Origin: Nitrospirota bacterium
GTDB lineage: Bacteria > Nitrospirota > Nitrospiria > Nitrospirales > Nitrospiraceae
DNA: 5,577 nt
NCBI GenBank assembly: GCA_004296865.1
Contig: SCVQ01000126.1
Location: 1-5,577, forward strand
Direction of reading: 5' to 3'
The notes beneath the pieces were generated by a model. That model was not told where the DNA came from. It did not search any database and worked only from the letters and a program-made list of their open reading frames with translations. The position numbers were made by a program, and so were the translations under genes. This document shows, piece after piece, positions 1 to 5,556 of the stretch; within the stretch, counting starts at the first letter, position 1; every line of letters begins with the position of its first letter.

Positions 1-921
1 GGCCCTTCGATTCAGGCGACCCCTCCCTCTTCCACTCAAACAACTGAAGCTCCTTCATCCCAGGCCGCCGTTTCAAGCGACGAAGAGCCTCGCCAGAAAG
101 TGTCACCCCGCGCCAGGACGATGGCGGCGGAACGGGGCATTGACCTGTCGATGATCAAGGGTTCCGGGCCTGGCGGGCGCATTGTCGAGCAGGACGTCAT
201 CGCCGCCGTTGCTGATATCACGCCCCGAGCTGGCACGGATATTCCGCTCAGTCAGATGAGGAAAGCCATTGCTCGCGCCACCACCCAGAGCAAGGCGCCG
301 GTCCCCCACTTCTACCTCACGACCGAGATTGCAATGGACGAGGCGGAGAAACTACGCGCCCGGTTCAAAGAAAGCCGCCGCGAACACCCCAGCATGACGG
401 CGATGCTCGTCAAGGCAACCGCATTGGCCCTAACCTGCCATCCGGAGATCAACGTCTCCTACGCCGGCGACCGGCTCCGGCAGCATGCCACGATCGACAT
501 CGGGGTGGCCGTGGGGCTGGAGGACGGCCTCATCTCTCCCGTCCTACGCGATTGCGGTCCCAGGACGCTGAACAATATCTCGACCGATTTGCATGAGTTG
601 ATCGAGCGGGCGAGGACCAAGCGGCTTCAACCGCAGGAGTATACGGGCGCCACGTTTTCCATTTCCAACCTCGGCATGTTCGACGTGGAGAACTTTATCG
701 CCGTCCTGATGCCGCCCGAAGCGGCGGCGCTCGCGGTCGGAGCCGTCCGGACCGTACCGGTCGCCGAGGCCGGCGGGATCGTGCCAGGCCGCCGCATGAA
801 GGTGACGCTGTCTTGCGACCACCGTGCGCTGGACGGAGTGCGGGCGGCAAAATTCCTGCGAGAGTTCAAACGCGTCATGGAACATCCCCAAGCCCTCCTC
901 GAACCGGAGATCCTGCGATGA
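1..921 (+). CDS. pdhC: Dihydrolipoamide acyltransferase, E2 component of a 2-oxoacid (probably pyruvate) dehydrogenase complex; 5' end outside the window
   Basis: The frame is open from base 1, giving 306 residues of a longer protein. Residues 1-33 are a Pro/Ser/Thr/Ala-rich flexible linker. Residues about 34-70 (VSPRARTMAAERGID... through GPGGRIVEQDV) are the peripheral-subunit-binding domain that holds E1 or E3. Residues about 80-306 form the catalytic acyltransferase domain, with SNLGMF and the active-site motif HRALDG (residues 274-279, His at base 820). The enzyme moves an acyl group from lipoyl-lysine to coenzyme A in the cytoplasmic complex. The N-terminal lipoyl domain(s) must lie upstream of the window. 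A GTG at 100 is internal, inside the binding domain, and is not the start. The lipA gene overlaps its stop. Family assignment is secure. Pyruvate rather than 2-oxoglutarate or branched-chain substrate is inferred from the lipA linkage and general resemblance, so the symbol is provisional. Confidence 0.93.
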   Translation, partial: GPSIQATPPSSTQTTEAPSSQAAVSSDEEPRQKVSPRARTMAAERGIDLSMIKGSGPGGRIVEQDVIAAVADITPRAGTDIPLSQMRKAIARATTQSKAPVPHFYLTTEIAMDEAEKLRARFKESRREHPSMTAMLVKATALALTCHPEINVSYAGDRLRQHATIDIGVAVGLEDGLISPVLRDCGPRTLNNISTDLHELIERARTKRLQPQEYTGATFSISNLGMFDVENFIAVLMPPEAAALAVGAVRTVPVAEAGGIVPGRRMKVTLSCDHRALDGVRAAKFLREFKRVMEHPQALLEPEILR

Positions 922-1826
922 CCTTCATCCCTCTTCAGGAAGTGGGGCGGGCAGGCCAGCGCGAGGAGCCTCGCCTGCACGAGCGGGAACGACGACTCCC
1001 TCCCTGGTTCAAAGTCAAGATCAGCCAGGGACCTGATTATAAAGACATCAAGCAGATCATGGACAAGCTGGCTCTCCACACCATCTGCGAGGAAGCCCGC
1101 TGCCCGAACGTCTGGGAGTGCTGGAACAACCGGACCGCCACCTTTCTCATCCTCGGCGATATCTGCACCCGCCGCTGCCACTATTGCGCGGTAACCACCG
1201 GACGTCCATTGGAATTGGATCGGGAGGAGCCCCTCCGCGTGGCCCAGGCCGTTCAGGCGTTGGGGCTCAAACACGTCGTGATCACCTCGGTCAACCGCGA
1301 TGAGCTGGAGGACGGCGGCGCCGCGATCTTCGCCGAGACGATCAGCCACATCAAACGTCTCATCCCGACCTGCACGGTCGAAGTGCTGATCCCGGATTTC
1401 GAAGGCAGTGAAGCAGCCCTGGCGGCTGTCGTGGCCGAAAGGCCGGACATCCTGAACCACAATATCGAAACGGTCCGCCGTCTGTTCCCCTCCATCAGAC
1501 CCCAGGGCAAATATGACCGGTCCATCGAGTTGCTTGGACGGGCGAAACAGGCAGGGGCCAGGACCAAGTCTGGGGTGATCGTCGGTATGGGGGAGGGGGC
1601 AGAAGAAATTCGCGAAGTGATGCGAGATTTGCGGTCAGTCGGCTGCGATATCCTGACCATTGGGCAGTACCTGCAACCCAGTAAGCAACACCTGCCGGTT
1701 TCCCGCTTCTACCATCCAGACGAGTTCGCGGCTTTCAAATCCGAAGGACTAGCTCTCGGCTTCCGCCACGTCGAATCGGGACCTCTCGTCCGCAGCTCCT
1801 ACCACGCCGAGCAGCAGGTATCCTGA
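918..1826 (+). CDS. lipA: Lipoyl synthase (radical SAM)
   Basis: This 302-residue protein has the usual length for LipA. It inserts two sulfur atoms into protein-bound octanoyl groups to make lipoyl groups. Cys57, Cys62 and Cys68 (C-x4-C-x5-C) match the auxiliary, sulfur-donating 4Fe-4S cluster. Cys83, Cys87 and Cys90 (CTRRCHYC, C-x3-C-x2-C) match the S-adenosylmethionine-binding cluster. The C-terminal RSSY motif (292-295) supplies the serine ligand of the auxiliary cluster. Other family signatures are VITSVNRDEL, LNHNIETV, KSGVIVGMGE and IGQYLQPS. I chose ATG 918 because GGAG (906-909) lies 8 bases upstream and because the ATGA overlap with the E2 stop indicates translational coupling; the frame stays open further upstream inside the E2 gene. 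The stop is doubled (TGA then TAA). The octanoyl donor enzyme (LipB or LipM type) is not in the window. Confidence 0.97.
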   Translation: MTFIPLQEVGRAGQREEPRLHERERRLPPWFKVKISQGPDYKDIKQIMDKLALHTICEEARCPNVWECWNNRTATFLILGDICTRRCHYCAVTTGRPLELDREEPLRVAQAVQALGLKHVVITSVNRDELEDGGAAIFAETISHIKRLIPTCTVEVLIPDFEGSEAALAAVVAERPDILNHNIETVRRLFPSIRPQGKYDRSIELLGRAKQAGARTKSGVIVGMGEGAEEIREVMRDLRSVGCDILTIGQYLQPSKQHLPVSRFYHPDEFAAFKSEGLALGFRHVESGPLVRSSYHAEQQVS

Positions 1827-1850
1827 TAAGAAAAGGGCTGGCAGGATACC
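1817..1850 (+). repeat. 9-bp inverted repeat spanning the lipA stop codon
   Basis: GGTATCCTG (1817-1825) is exactly complementary to CAGGATACC (1842-1850), with a 16-base loop. The left arm contains the last lipA codons and part of the stop. The right arm is also the left outer arm of the palindromic element that follows, so the two hairpins cannot form together. No T-run follows, so it is not a classic intrinsic terminator. It could protect the lipA mRNA end, or be coincidence. Confidence 0.45.
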
Positions 1851-1937
1851 CCGTTGGTCCTTTGCTCCCGGAGCGCGCGGCCTCAGAAGGCCCTCGCTCG
1901 ACGGCCGCAGTGAGACCAACAGGGGCATCCCGCCAGC
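1837..1937 (+). repeat. Palindromic repeat element, copy A (MITE/REP-like)
   Basis: The outer arms pair imperfectly: 1837-1859 (GCTGGCAGGATACCCC... GTTGGTC) with 1914-1937, leaving two A-C mismatches and one bulged A (1921). Inside are smaller hairpins, GCTCC-C-GGAGC (1864-1874) and GGCCT-CAGA-AGGCC (about 1880-1893), and a GCGGCC/GGCCGC pairing. Bases 1863-1912 (50 bp) are identical to the reverse complement of 3027-3076 in copy B. A branched palindrome present twice is typical of a non-autonomous mobile repeat or a REP/BIME-type intergenic element. It lies just past lipA and could act on the mRNA end. No target-site duplication is evident. Confidence 0.85.
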
Positions 1938-2146
1938 AGCAAGTACTGTTCAGAAATCCGGCTAACGAGATGCGCAGGTTAGGATCAACCAGCCGCCCTC
2001 CAAATGAAGTGCCTTTATTCCAGCCAAGGCAAAAGAGAGAAGTGGAATGTGGACAGGCCGCTTGTAGACCTGTCCACATCTTATGGCTGGACTTAGTTGA
2101 TTGGTTGACAGGACTTCCAAAAGCAGCGGTCCCTATTTCTGCAACC
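1938..2146. other. Intergenic stretch with no recognisable gene
   Basis: I see no protein family in any frame. The open frames crossing this stretch run partly through the palindromic repeat and have no conserved motifs. The only strong structure is the hairpin at 2047-2079. A TTGACA hexamer at 2105-2110 has no -10 partner at a proper distance. The base composition is more AT-rich than the flanking operons. Confidence 0.5.
2047..2079. repeat. Perfect 11-bp inverted repeat (hairpin)
   Basis: ATGTGGACAGG (2047-2057) and CCTGTCCACAT (2069-2079) are exact reverse complements around an 11-base loop. The following bases (CTTATGG) are not a T-run, so a rho-independent terminator is unlikely on this strand. 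It may be an inverted-repeat end or internal hairpin of a lost mobile element, or a binding site for a dimeric protein. The symmetry is certain; the function is not known. Confidence 0.7.
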
Positions 2147-2198
2147 AGCTATTTGAATTCAGCGGACGCCGAAGGCTGTCCGTTGCAATGAAGGATTA
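2147..2198 (-). repeat. Degenerate integron attC-like recombination site
   Basis: On the plus strand CAGCGGAC (2160-2167) pairs with GTCCGTTG (2178-2185), including one G-T wobble. GCC (2168-2170) then pairs with GGC (2174-2176) around a GAA loop, leaving T2177 extrahelical. Integron attC sites share this layout: a short imperfect stem with an extrahelical base, recognised by structure. On the minus strand the flanks TTCATTGCAACGGAC and GTCCGCTGAATTCAA resemble the 2L and 2R parts of known attC sites, for example the AATTCA segments of the aadA cassette site as I recall it. The outer core sites are worn: TAATCC stands where TAACCC-type sequence is expected, and no GTTRRRY is present at the far end. 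It lies about 20 bp past the stop of the minus-strand gene, the normal cassette position. The site is probably no longer a good substrate. Confidence 0.55.
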
Positions 2199-2207
2199 TG
2201 TCCGTAA

Positions 2208-2714
2208 TCATGCGTTGAGATCTTTGAACGCTGCCACGAGCTGTATGAAGACACCCGTGATGAGTAACACCAGCCCAAACGTACGTGTGCGAAAAGACAG
2301 ACTCTGAAACCGAGCCAGCCTCGGAAAGAACACTGTCGAGTCGATGACTGTGAGCACAAAGACAGAGTATACAAAGAATGATGCGAAGAAACCGACCGCA
2401 ACGCTTGAAGATGGCAATGAGCTTCCAACCCAGGCTCCGAAGAGTGCCCCGAGCGGAACGACCGACTGGGCCCATATGAGAAACCCGGCGACCCACTTAA
2501 CCATGAACGCCTTGAGTCTCTCGTTTTTGGCAACAACCTCTGAAAGAACAATTATTCCCAGTAGGTCGTAGACGAGGCCAACGATGTTGAGAAGCTTAAA
2601 GGTCTCGAGCTTCGGATAGCGCGCAAGCGAGTGCCCCAGCAGACCCCCGACGAGTCCAAGCGCCACGATGAAGACGACAAAGATCAGGTTAGCGTGACGC
2701 ACTTTCAAGGGCAT
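2208..2714 (-). CDS. Small polytopic membrane protein of unknown function, probable integron-cassette gene
   Basis: This 168-residue protein starts at the ATG whose complement is 2712-2714 and ends with TGA at 2210-2208. It is strongly hydrophobic, with four or five likely membrane helices at residues about 9-29, 40-60, 72-97, 104-124 and 145-163. Short charged loops separate them (ARYPKLETFK, VAKNERLKAF, FPRLARFQ, FRTRTF). No cleavable signal peptide, catalytic motif or transporter signature is visible, and I do not recognise a named family. No strong ribosome-binding site or promoter is seen upstream, which is common for cassette genes expressed from an integron promoter. It is antisense to both neighbouring operons, looks more AT-rich than they are, and is followed directly by an attC-like hairpin. 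The alternative is an ordinary strain-specific membrane gene. I infer that it is real because hydrophobic segments and basic loops alternate cleanly over its whole length. Confidence 0.7.
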   Translation of the reverse strand: MPLKVRHANLIFVVFIVALGLVGGLLGHSLARYPKLETFKLLNIVGLVYDLLGIIVLSEVVAKNERLKAFMVKWVAGFLIWAQSVVPLGALFGAWVGSSLPSSSVAVGFFASFFVYSVFVLTVIDSTVFFPRLARFQSLSFRTRTFGLVLLITGVFIQLVAAFKDLNA

Positions 2715-3004
2715 AATTAATGAAGATACTGCACGGTCTCAGTTAGGATATTTCTCGATCCAGTTTCAATGACCGCCAGCCAGTATATTAGAGCGATCAA
2801 GTGGCAATGTCACGCCACCTCTTTAAGAAGCTCAGGCGGGAGCTTTGACGCCCATCGCCGGAGGGGGGGCGGGACACAACTTGCCGCAGCCACGCCCGTT
2901 GCGCCTTTATTACACCTAGTCAATGCAAGGCAAAGGTTGTCTTGTGTACGGCCTCATGATGTGAACCCATCACTGCGCACATCGTCTGTGACATCCTTCA
3001 CTCC
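2715..3004. other. Intergenic stretch with no recognisable gene
   Basis: No convincing coding sequence is present. The plus-strand frame from 2769 has no family motif and runs into the palindromic element. Minor structures are a 6-bp hairpin, AAGCTC/GAGCTT (2828-2845), and a G-rich tract at 2860-2873. This is the upstream side of the minus-strand membrane gene, but I cannot point to a promoter for that gene. Confidence 0.45.
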
Positions 3005-3100
3005 TGGGAGGACACCCTGTTGGTCCCACTGCGGCCGTCGAGCGAGGGCCTTCTGAGGCCGCGCGCTCCGGGAGCACAGGACCAATAGGGTGTCCTCCCA
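3005..3100 (-). repeat. Palindromic repeat element, copy B (MITE/REP-like), inverted relative to copy A
   Basis: Bases 3005-3026 pair with 3079-3100 over 22 positions, with a single G-T wobble (3019/3086). The element is therefore almost perfectly terminally inverted (TGGGAGGACACCCTGTTGGT...). The interior 3027-3076 is the exact reverse complement of 1863-1912 in copy A and carries the same inner hairpins. Copy B has better-paired arms than copy A and may be the younger or better-conserved copy. It ends 78 bp before the promoter of the next operon. The flanking bases show no clear target duplication. Confidence 0.88.
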
Positions 3101-3156
3101 TCTCACTTTCTGCGAGCACAGGGGAGCAACCAGGCCACCAGTCCCATCCGTCTGTC

Positions 3157-3175
3157 AGCCATAACATCGTTGGCT
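3157..3175. promoter_or_regulatory. Short dyad just upstream of the -35 box, possible operator or activator site
   Basis: AGCCA (3157-3161) and TGGCT (3171-3175) are inverted around nine bases, ending three bases before the -35 hexamer. The position suits an activator-binding site. The half-sites are short, so chance is a fair alternative. Confidence 0.25.
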
Positions 3176-3178
3176 TAA

Positions 3179-3207
3179 TTGACTCTCCTCTGACCCCTCC
3201 CTATAAT
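3179..3207 (+). promoter_or_regulatory. Sigma-70-type promoter of the small-protein/MutL-family operon
   Basis: A -35 hexamer TTGACT (3179-3184) and a perfect -10 hexamer TATAAT (3202-3207) are separated by exactly 17 bp. This is five of six and six of six consensus bases at the optimal spacing. Transcription would start near 3214, leaving a leader of about 30 bases before the ATG at 3243. So close a match is notable in GC-rich DNA and suggests strong, housekeeping expression. Confidence 0.8.
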
Positions 3208-3242
3208 GCCATCATCGCTGAATTTCTTGGACTTTCTTCCTG

Positions 3243-3614
3243 ATGACCACCAGCGTCAAAGCACATCTGGCCCAGAGGATCAACAGGTTGCGAGCCGGCC
3301 TTAGGCATGCCTTTGCCATAGAGCCAGAAGGGCAACCACTTTCGGACGAGGATGTGGCTCTTTTAAACAAAGTCGCAACCGTTATCGTCAACAGACGCAT
3401 GGCTGACCCAGCCATGCTGTTTCTCGAATCAGCCGGACCGATGAATTTCCTCGGTAGCCAAGCGCTCCATTTTCTCGCCCCCATTCTTGATCTTGCCTGT
3501 GATGCACGTGAGATCGAGCGGGCGGCGCATCTGCTCGAACGGCGCGACGCCATCCCCCGCCTGATCGCCCTCATCGAATCGAAAGCCGCTTCCGGAAAGA
3601 CAGAGCCTCGATGA
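3243..3614 (+). CDS. Conserved hypothetical protein, 123 residues, coupled to a MutL-family ATPase
   Basis: The protein has a basic, helical N-terminus (residues 1-22), a charged segment (26-38), and a hydrophobic centre: VATVIVNRRMADPAMLFLES (44-63), then GPMNFLGSQALHFLAPILDL (65-84). A charged helical C-terminus with LLERRDAIPRLIALIE (97-112) follows. The pattern 'R-x2-A-P-A-x-x-F-L-E ... F-x-G-S-Q-A-x-x-F-x-A-P ... ER-x-x-I-x-x-L-I-x-x-I-E' resembles short uncharacterised proteins I recall from several bacterial phyla, but I cannot name the family. The central segment could bind a membrane or a partner surface. ATG 3243 sits about 30 bases past the predicted transcription start. The only ribosome-binding hint is a weak GGA at 3229. 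Its TGA overlaps the ATG of the next gene, which points to a shared function or complex. No enzymatic function can be assigned. Confidence 0.85.
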   Translation: MTTSVKAHLAQRINRLRAGLRHAFAIEPEGQPLSDEDVALLNKVATVIVNRRMADPAMLFLESAGPMNFLGSQALHFLAPILDLACDAREIERAAHLLERRDAIPRLIALIESKAASGKTEPR

Positions 3615-5458
3615 TCGCCGCGCCCGTTGAACCAACCCAGCGTCAGCCGGCCCAGCCTCTCTCGGTCATCATTGCCACCGACTGCGGCAGCACCACCACC
3701 AAGGCCATCCTGATCGAGAAGATCGGAGAGGAGTACCGCCAGACGTTCCGCGGGGAAGCCCCCACGACCGTGGAGGCTCCCTTCGAGGACGTGACGCGCG
3801 GGGTGCTGAACGCGATTGCCGAAGTGGAGGAACTCTCGGGCCGCAAGATACTGGAAGGGGATCGCATCATCACGCCAAGCCGTGGGGATGACGGTCAGGC
3901 CAAGACCGGCGTGGACATCTACGTCTCGACGAGCAGCGCAGGGGGCGGGTTGCAGATGATGGTGGCGGGCGTCGTGCAGAACATCACCGGCCAGAGCGCG
4001 CAGCGCTGCGCGTTGGGAGCCGGCGCAATCGTCATGGACGTACTCGCCGCCAATGACGGGCGTCTGCCCCATGAGAAGATCGAGCGGATTCGCTCGCTGC
4101 GCCCCGACATGATCCTGCTGTCCGGCGGGACGGACGGCGGCACCGTGACCCACGTGGTGGAGATGGCCGAGTACATCGCAGCGGCCGAGCCGCATCCCAG
4201 GCTGGGCATGACCTATTCACTGCCCTTGATCTATGCCGGGAACAAGGATGCCCGGAAGCGGGTCACGGAAATCCTGGGCGAGAAGACGGCCTTGGTCGTC
4301 ACCGACAACCTCCGTCCCGTACCGGAACGCGAAAACCTTGGGCCGGCCCGCCAGAAAATCCACGACTTGTTCCTGGAACACGTCATGGCCCAGGCGCCAG
4401 GCTATAAGAAGCTGATCGAATGGGCCGGCGCGCCGATCATGCCGACCCCAGCCGCGGTCGGGCTCATCATGCAGGCCATTGCCGGCCGGGAGCATCTGAA
4501 CCTGATCGGCGTCGACATCGGCGGCGCGACGACGGACGTCTTCTCGGTCTTCGGCGGAGTCTTCAACCGAACCGTGAGCGCCAATCTGGGAATGTCCTAC
4601 AGCATCTCCAACGTCCTCCTGGAAGCGGGCCTGGACAACATCATGCGCTGGGTCCCCTTCACGATCGAAGAGCAGACCCTGCGCAACCGGATCAAGAACA
4701 AGATGATCAGGCCGACGACCGTCCCGCAGACGCTGGACGAGTTGCAGATCGAACAGGCCATCGCACGGGAGGCCTTGAGACTGGCACTGGTGCACCACAA
4801 GTCGCTCGCCACCGGTTTGAAAGGCGTGCAACAGGAACGGACGATTTCCGACATCTTCGAGCAGCGGGCTTCAGGAGAAACGCTGGTCGACATGCTGAAG
4901 CTAGACCTCATCGTCGGCAGCGGGGGCATCTTGTCCCATGCCCCCAGGCGCGTGCAATCCATGCTCATGATGGTGGATGCCTATGAACCGCTGGGGTTCA
5001 CCACGCTGTCCGTGGACAGCATCTTCATGATGCCGCACCTCGGCGTCCTCTCCACGGTCAATGAACAAGCCGCCACCGATGTCTTCGTACGTGACTGCAT
5101 GGTCTACCTGGGCACCTGCATTGCGCCGATCGGGCTTGGCAAGGACGGAGAGAAGTGCACCGACTACACCATCACATTTGAGGGCAGCCGCAAACCGGAG
5201 AGCGGTACCTTGGCCTTCGGCGAGTTACGCCTGTTTGCCTTGGGCAGAGAGGAGCTGGCGCAGGTGTCGCTGCAGCCGGCCAAACAGGTGGACGCCGGCG
5301 ACGGCAAAGGCGAACCGGTCTCCCACCAGGTCAAGGGAGGCGCCGTGGGCATCCTCCTGGATGGCCGAGGTAGGCCGCTGCGGTTGCCGACCGATACCCA
5401 AGCCAGGCTCAAGGCCTTGACCAAGTGGCACGAGTCGCTGGGACTGTATCCGAAGTGA
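3611..5458 (+). CDS. Glutamate mutase L (MutL/GlmL)-family ASKHA ATPase, long form
   Basis: This 615-residue protein has the two phosphate-binding motifs of the actin/Hsp70/sugar-kinase fold: DCGSTTTK (24-31) and DIGGATTDV (302-310). It also has an adenosine-type glycine motif, VGSGGILSHAPRR (435-447). STSSAGGGLQMMVAG (106-120), CALGAGAIVMDV (133-144), ILLSGGTDGG (168-177) and PTPAAVGLIM (278-287) are typical of the MutL/GlmL family. That family is named from clostridial B12-dependent glutamate mutase operons and is unrelated to DNA mismatch-repair MutL. It presumably acts as a cytoplasmic ATPase chaperone or reactivator. The clostridial proteins, as I recall them, are about 460 residues, so about 150 extra residues are present here, much of it after residue 480. 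No mutase or cobalamin gene is in the window. ATG 3611 overlaps the preceding stop (ATGA), and the ribosome-binding site is weak (GGAAAG, 11 bases away), consistent with coupling. The family is clear; the client is unknown. Confidence 0.88.
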   Translation: MIAAPVEPTQRQPAQPLSVIIATDCGSTTTKAILIEKIGEEYRQTFRGEAPTTVEAPFEDVTRGVLNAIAEVEELSGRKILEGDRIITPSRGDDGQAKTGVDIYVSTSSAGGGLQMMVAGVVQNITGQSAQRCALGAGAIVMDVLAANDGRLPHEKIERIRSLRPDMILLSGGTDGGTVTHVVEMAEYIAAAEPHPRLGMTYSLPLIYAGNKDARKRVTEILGEKTALVVTDNLRPVPERENLGPARQKIHDLFLEHVMAQAPGYKKLIEWAGAPIMPTPAAVGLIMQAIAGREHLNLIGVDIGGATTDVFSVFGGVFNRTVSANLGMSYSISNVLLEAGLDNIMRWVPFTIEEQTLRNRIKNKMIRPTTVPQTLDELQIEQAIAREALRLALVHHKSLATGLKGVQQERTISDIFEQRASGETLVDMLKLDLIVGSGGILSHAPRRVQSMLMMVDAYEPLGFTTLSVDSIFMMPHLGVLSTVNEQAATDVFVRDCMVYLGTCIAPIGLGKDGEKCTDYTITFEGSRKPESGTLAFGELRLFALGREELAQVSLQPAKQVDAGDGKGEPVSHQVKGGAVGILLDGRGRPLRLPTDTQARLKALTKWHESLGLYPK

Positions 5459-5476
5459 CGAGTGATGGGTGACGAG
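5456..5476 (+). repeat. Degenerate tandem heptamer repeat (TGACGAG-type), three units
   Basis: TGACGAG, TGATGGG and TGACGAG follow without gaps. The first three bases are the stop codon of the MutL-family gene. The repeat is the reverse-complement type of the TCACGCG repeats found about 50 bases downstream, so the two blocks can pair in RNA. Confidence 0.6.
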
Positions 5477-5528
5477 CAATGAAGCAGCCAGCAGCAATAT
5501 TTGGAACGAGCTTTTTGCAGCTTACTTG

Positions 5529-5556
5529 TCACGCGTCACGCGTCACGTTTCACGGT
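5529..5556 (+). repeat. Degenerate tandem heptamer repeat (TCACGCG-type), four units
   Basis: TCACGCG, TCACGCG, TCACGTT and TCACGGT are arranged head to tail, with another TCACGCG at 5569-5575 out of register. Together with the TGACGAG block they form an interrupted inverted structure around a loop of about 52 bases. This might mark the end of the operon transcript, though no T-run is present. Heptamer tracts of this sort are familiar as intergenic low-complexity repeats. Confidence 0.6.

Noticed and set aside
627..1460. Minus-strand open frame (277 codons) opposite the E2 and lipA genes
   Set aside because: It lies opposite two confidently identified genes and its translation is unlike any protein family.
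1962..1982. CTAAC...GTTAG dyad resembling attC outer core sites
   Set aside because: The arms are only 5 bp with no inner stem, and the flanking bases do not fit RYYYAAC/GTTRRRY well. It could be a relic but is too short to support.
2105..2139. TTGACA hexamer (2105-2110) as a promoter
   Set aside because: The nearest AT-rich -10 candidate is 23 bp away, and no gene follows on this strand.
1862..2191. Plus-strand open frame starting inside palindromic element A
   Set aside because: Its first residues (LPERAASEGPRSTAAV) are the translated repeat and recur from copy B on the other strand; the rest has no conserved features.
1978..2749. GTTAGGAT direct repeats at 1978-1985 and 2742-2749 as possible cassette boundaries
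   Set aside because: Eight-base matches are expected by chance in a region this size, and their strand does not fit a cassette on the minus strand.
2828..2845. AAGCTC/GAGCTT hairpin as a terminator
   Set aside because: The stem is only 6 bp and no T-run follows on either strand.
2860..2873. G-rich tract as a G-quadruplex
   Set aside because: A fourth G-run within normal loop distance is missing.
2874..2947. Dyad ACACAACTTGCC ... GGCAAAGGTTGT as a second attC candidate
   Set aside because: The outer arms need gaps to pair, the core sites do not fit, and no inner stem is visible.
3212..4195. Long minus-strand open frame (327 codons) antisense to the small protein and MutL-family gene
   Set aside because: It is a shadow of the plus-strand coding sequence in GC-rich DNA: it has no family motifs, and the plus-strand proteins have clear ones.
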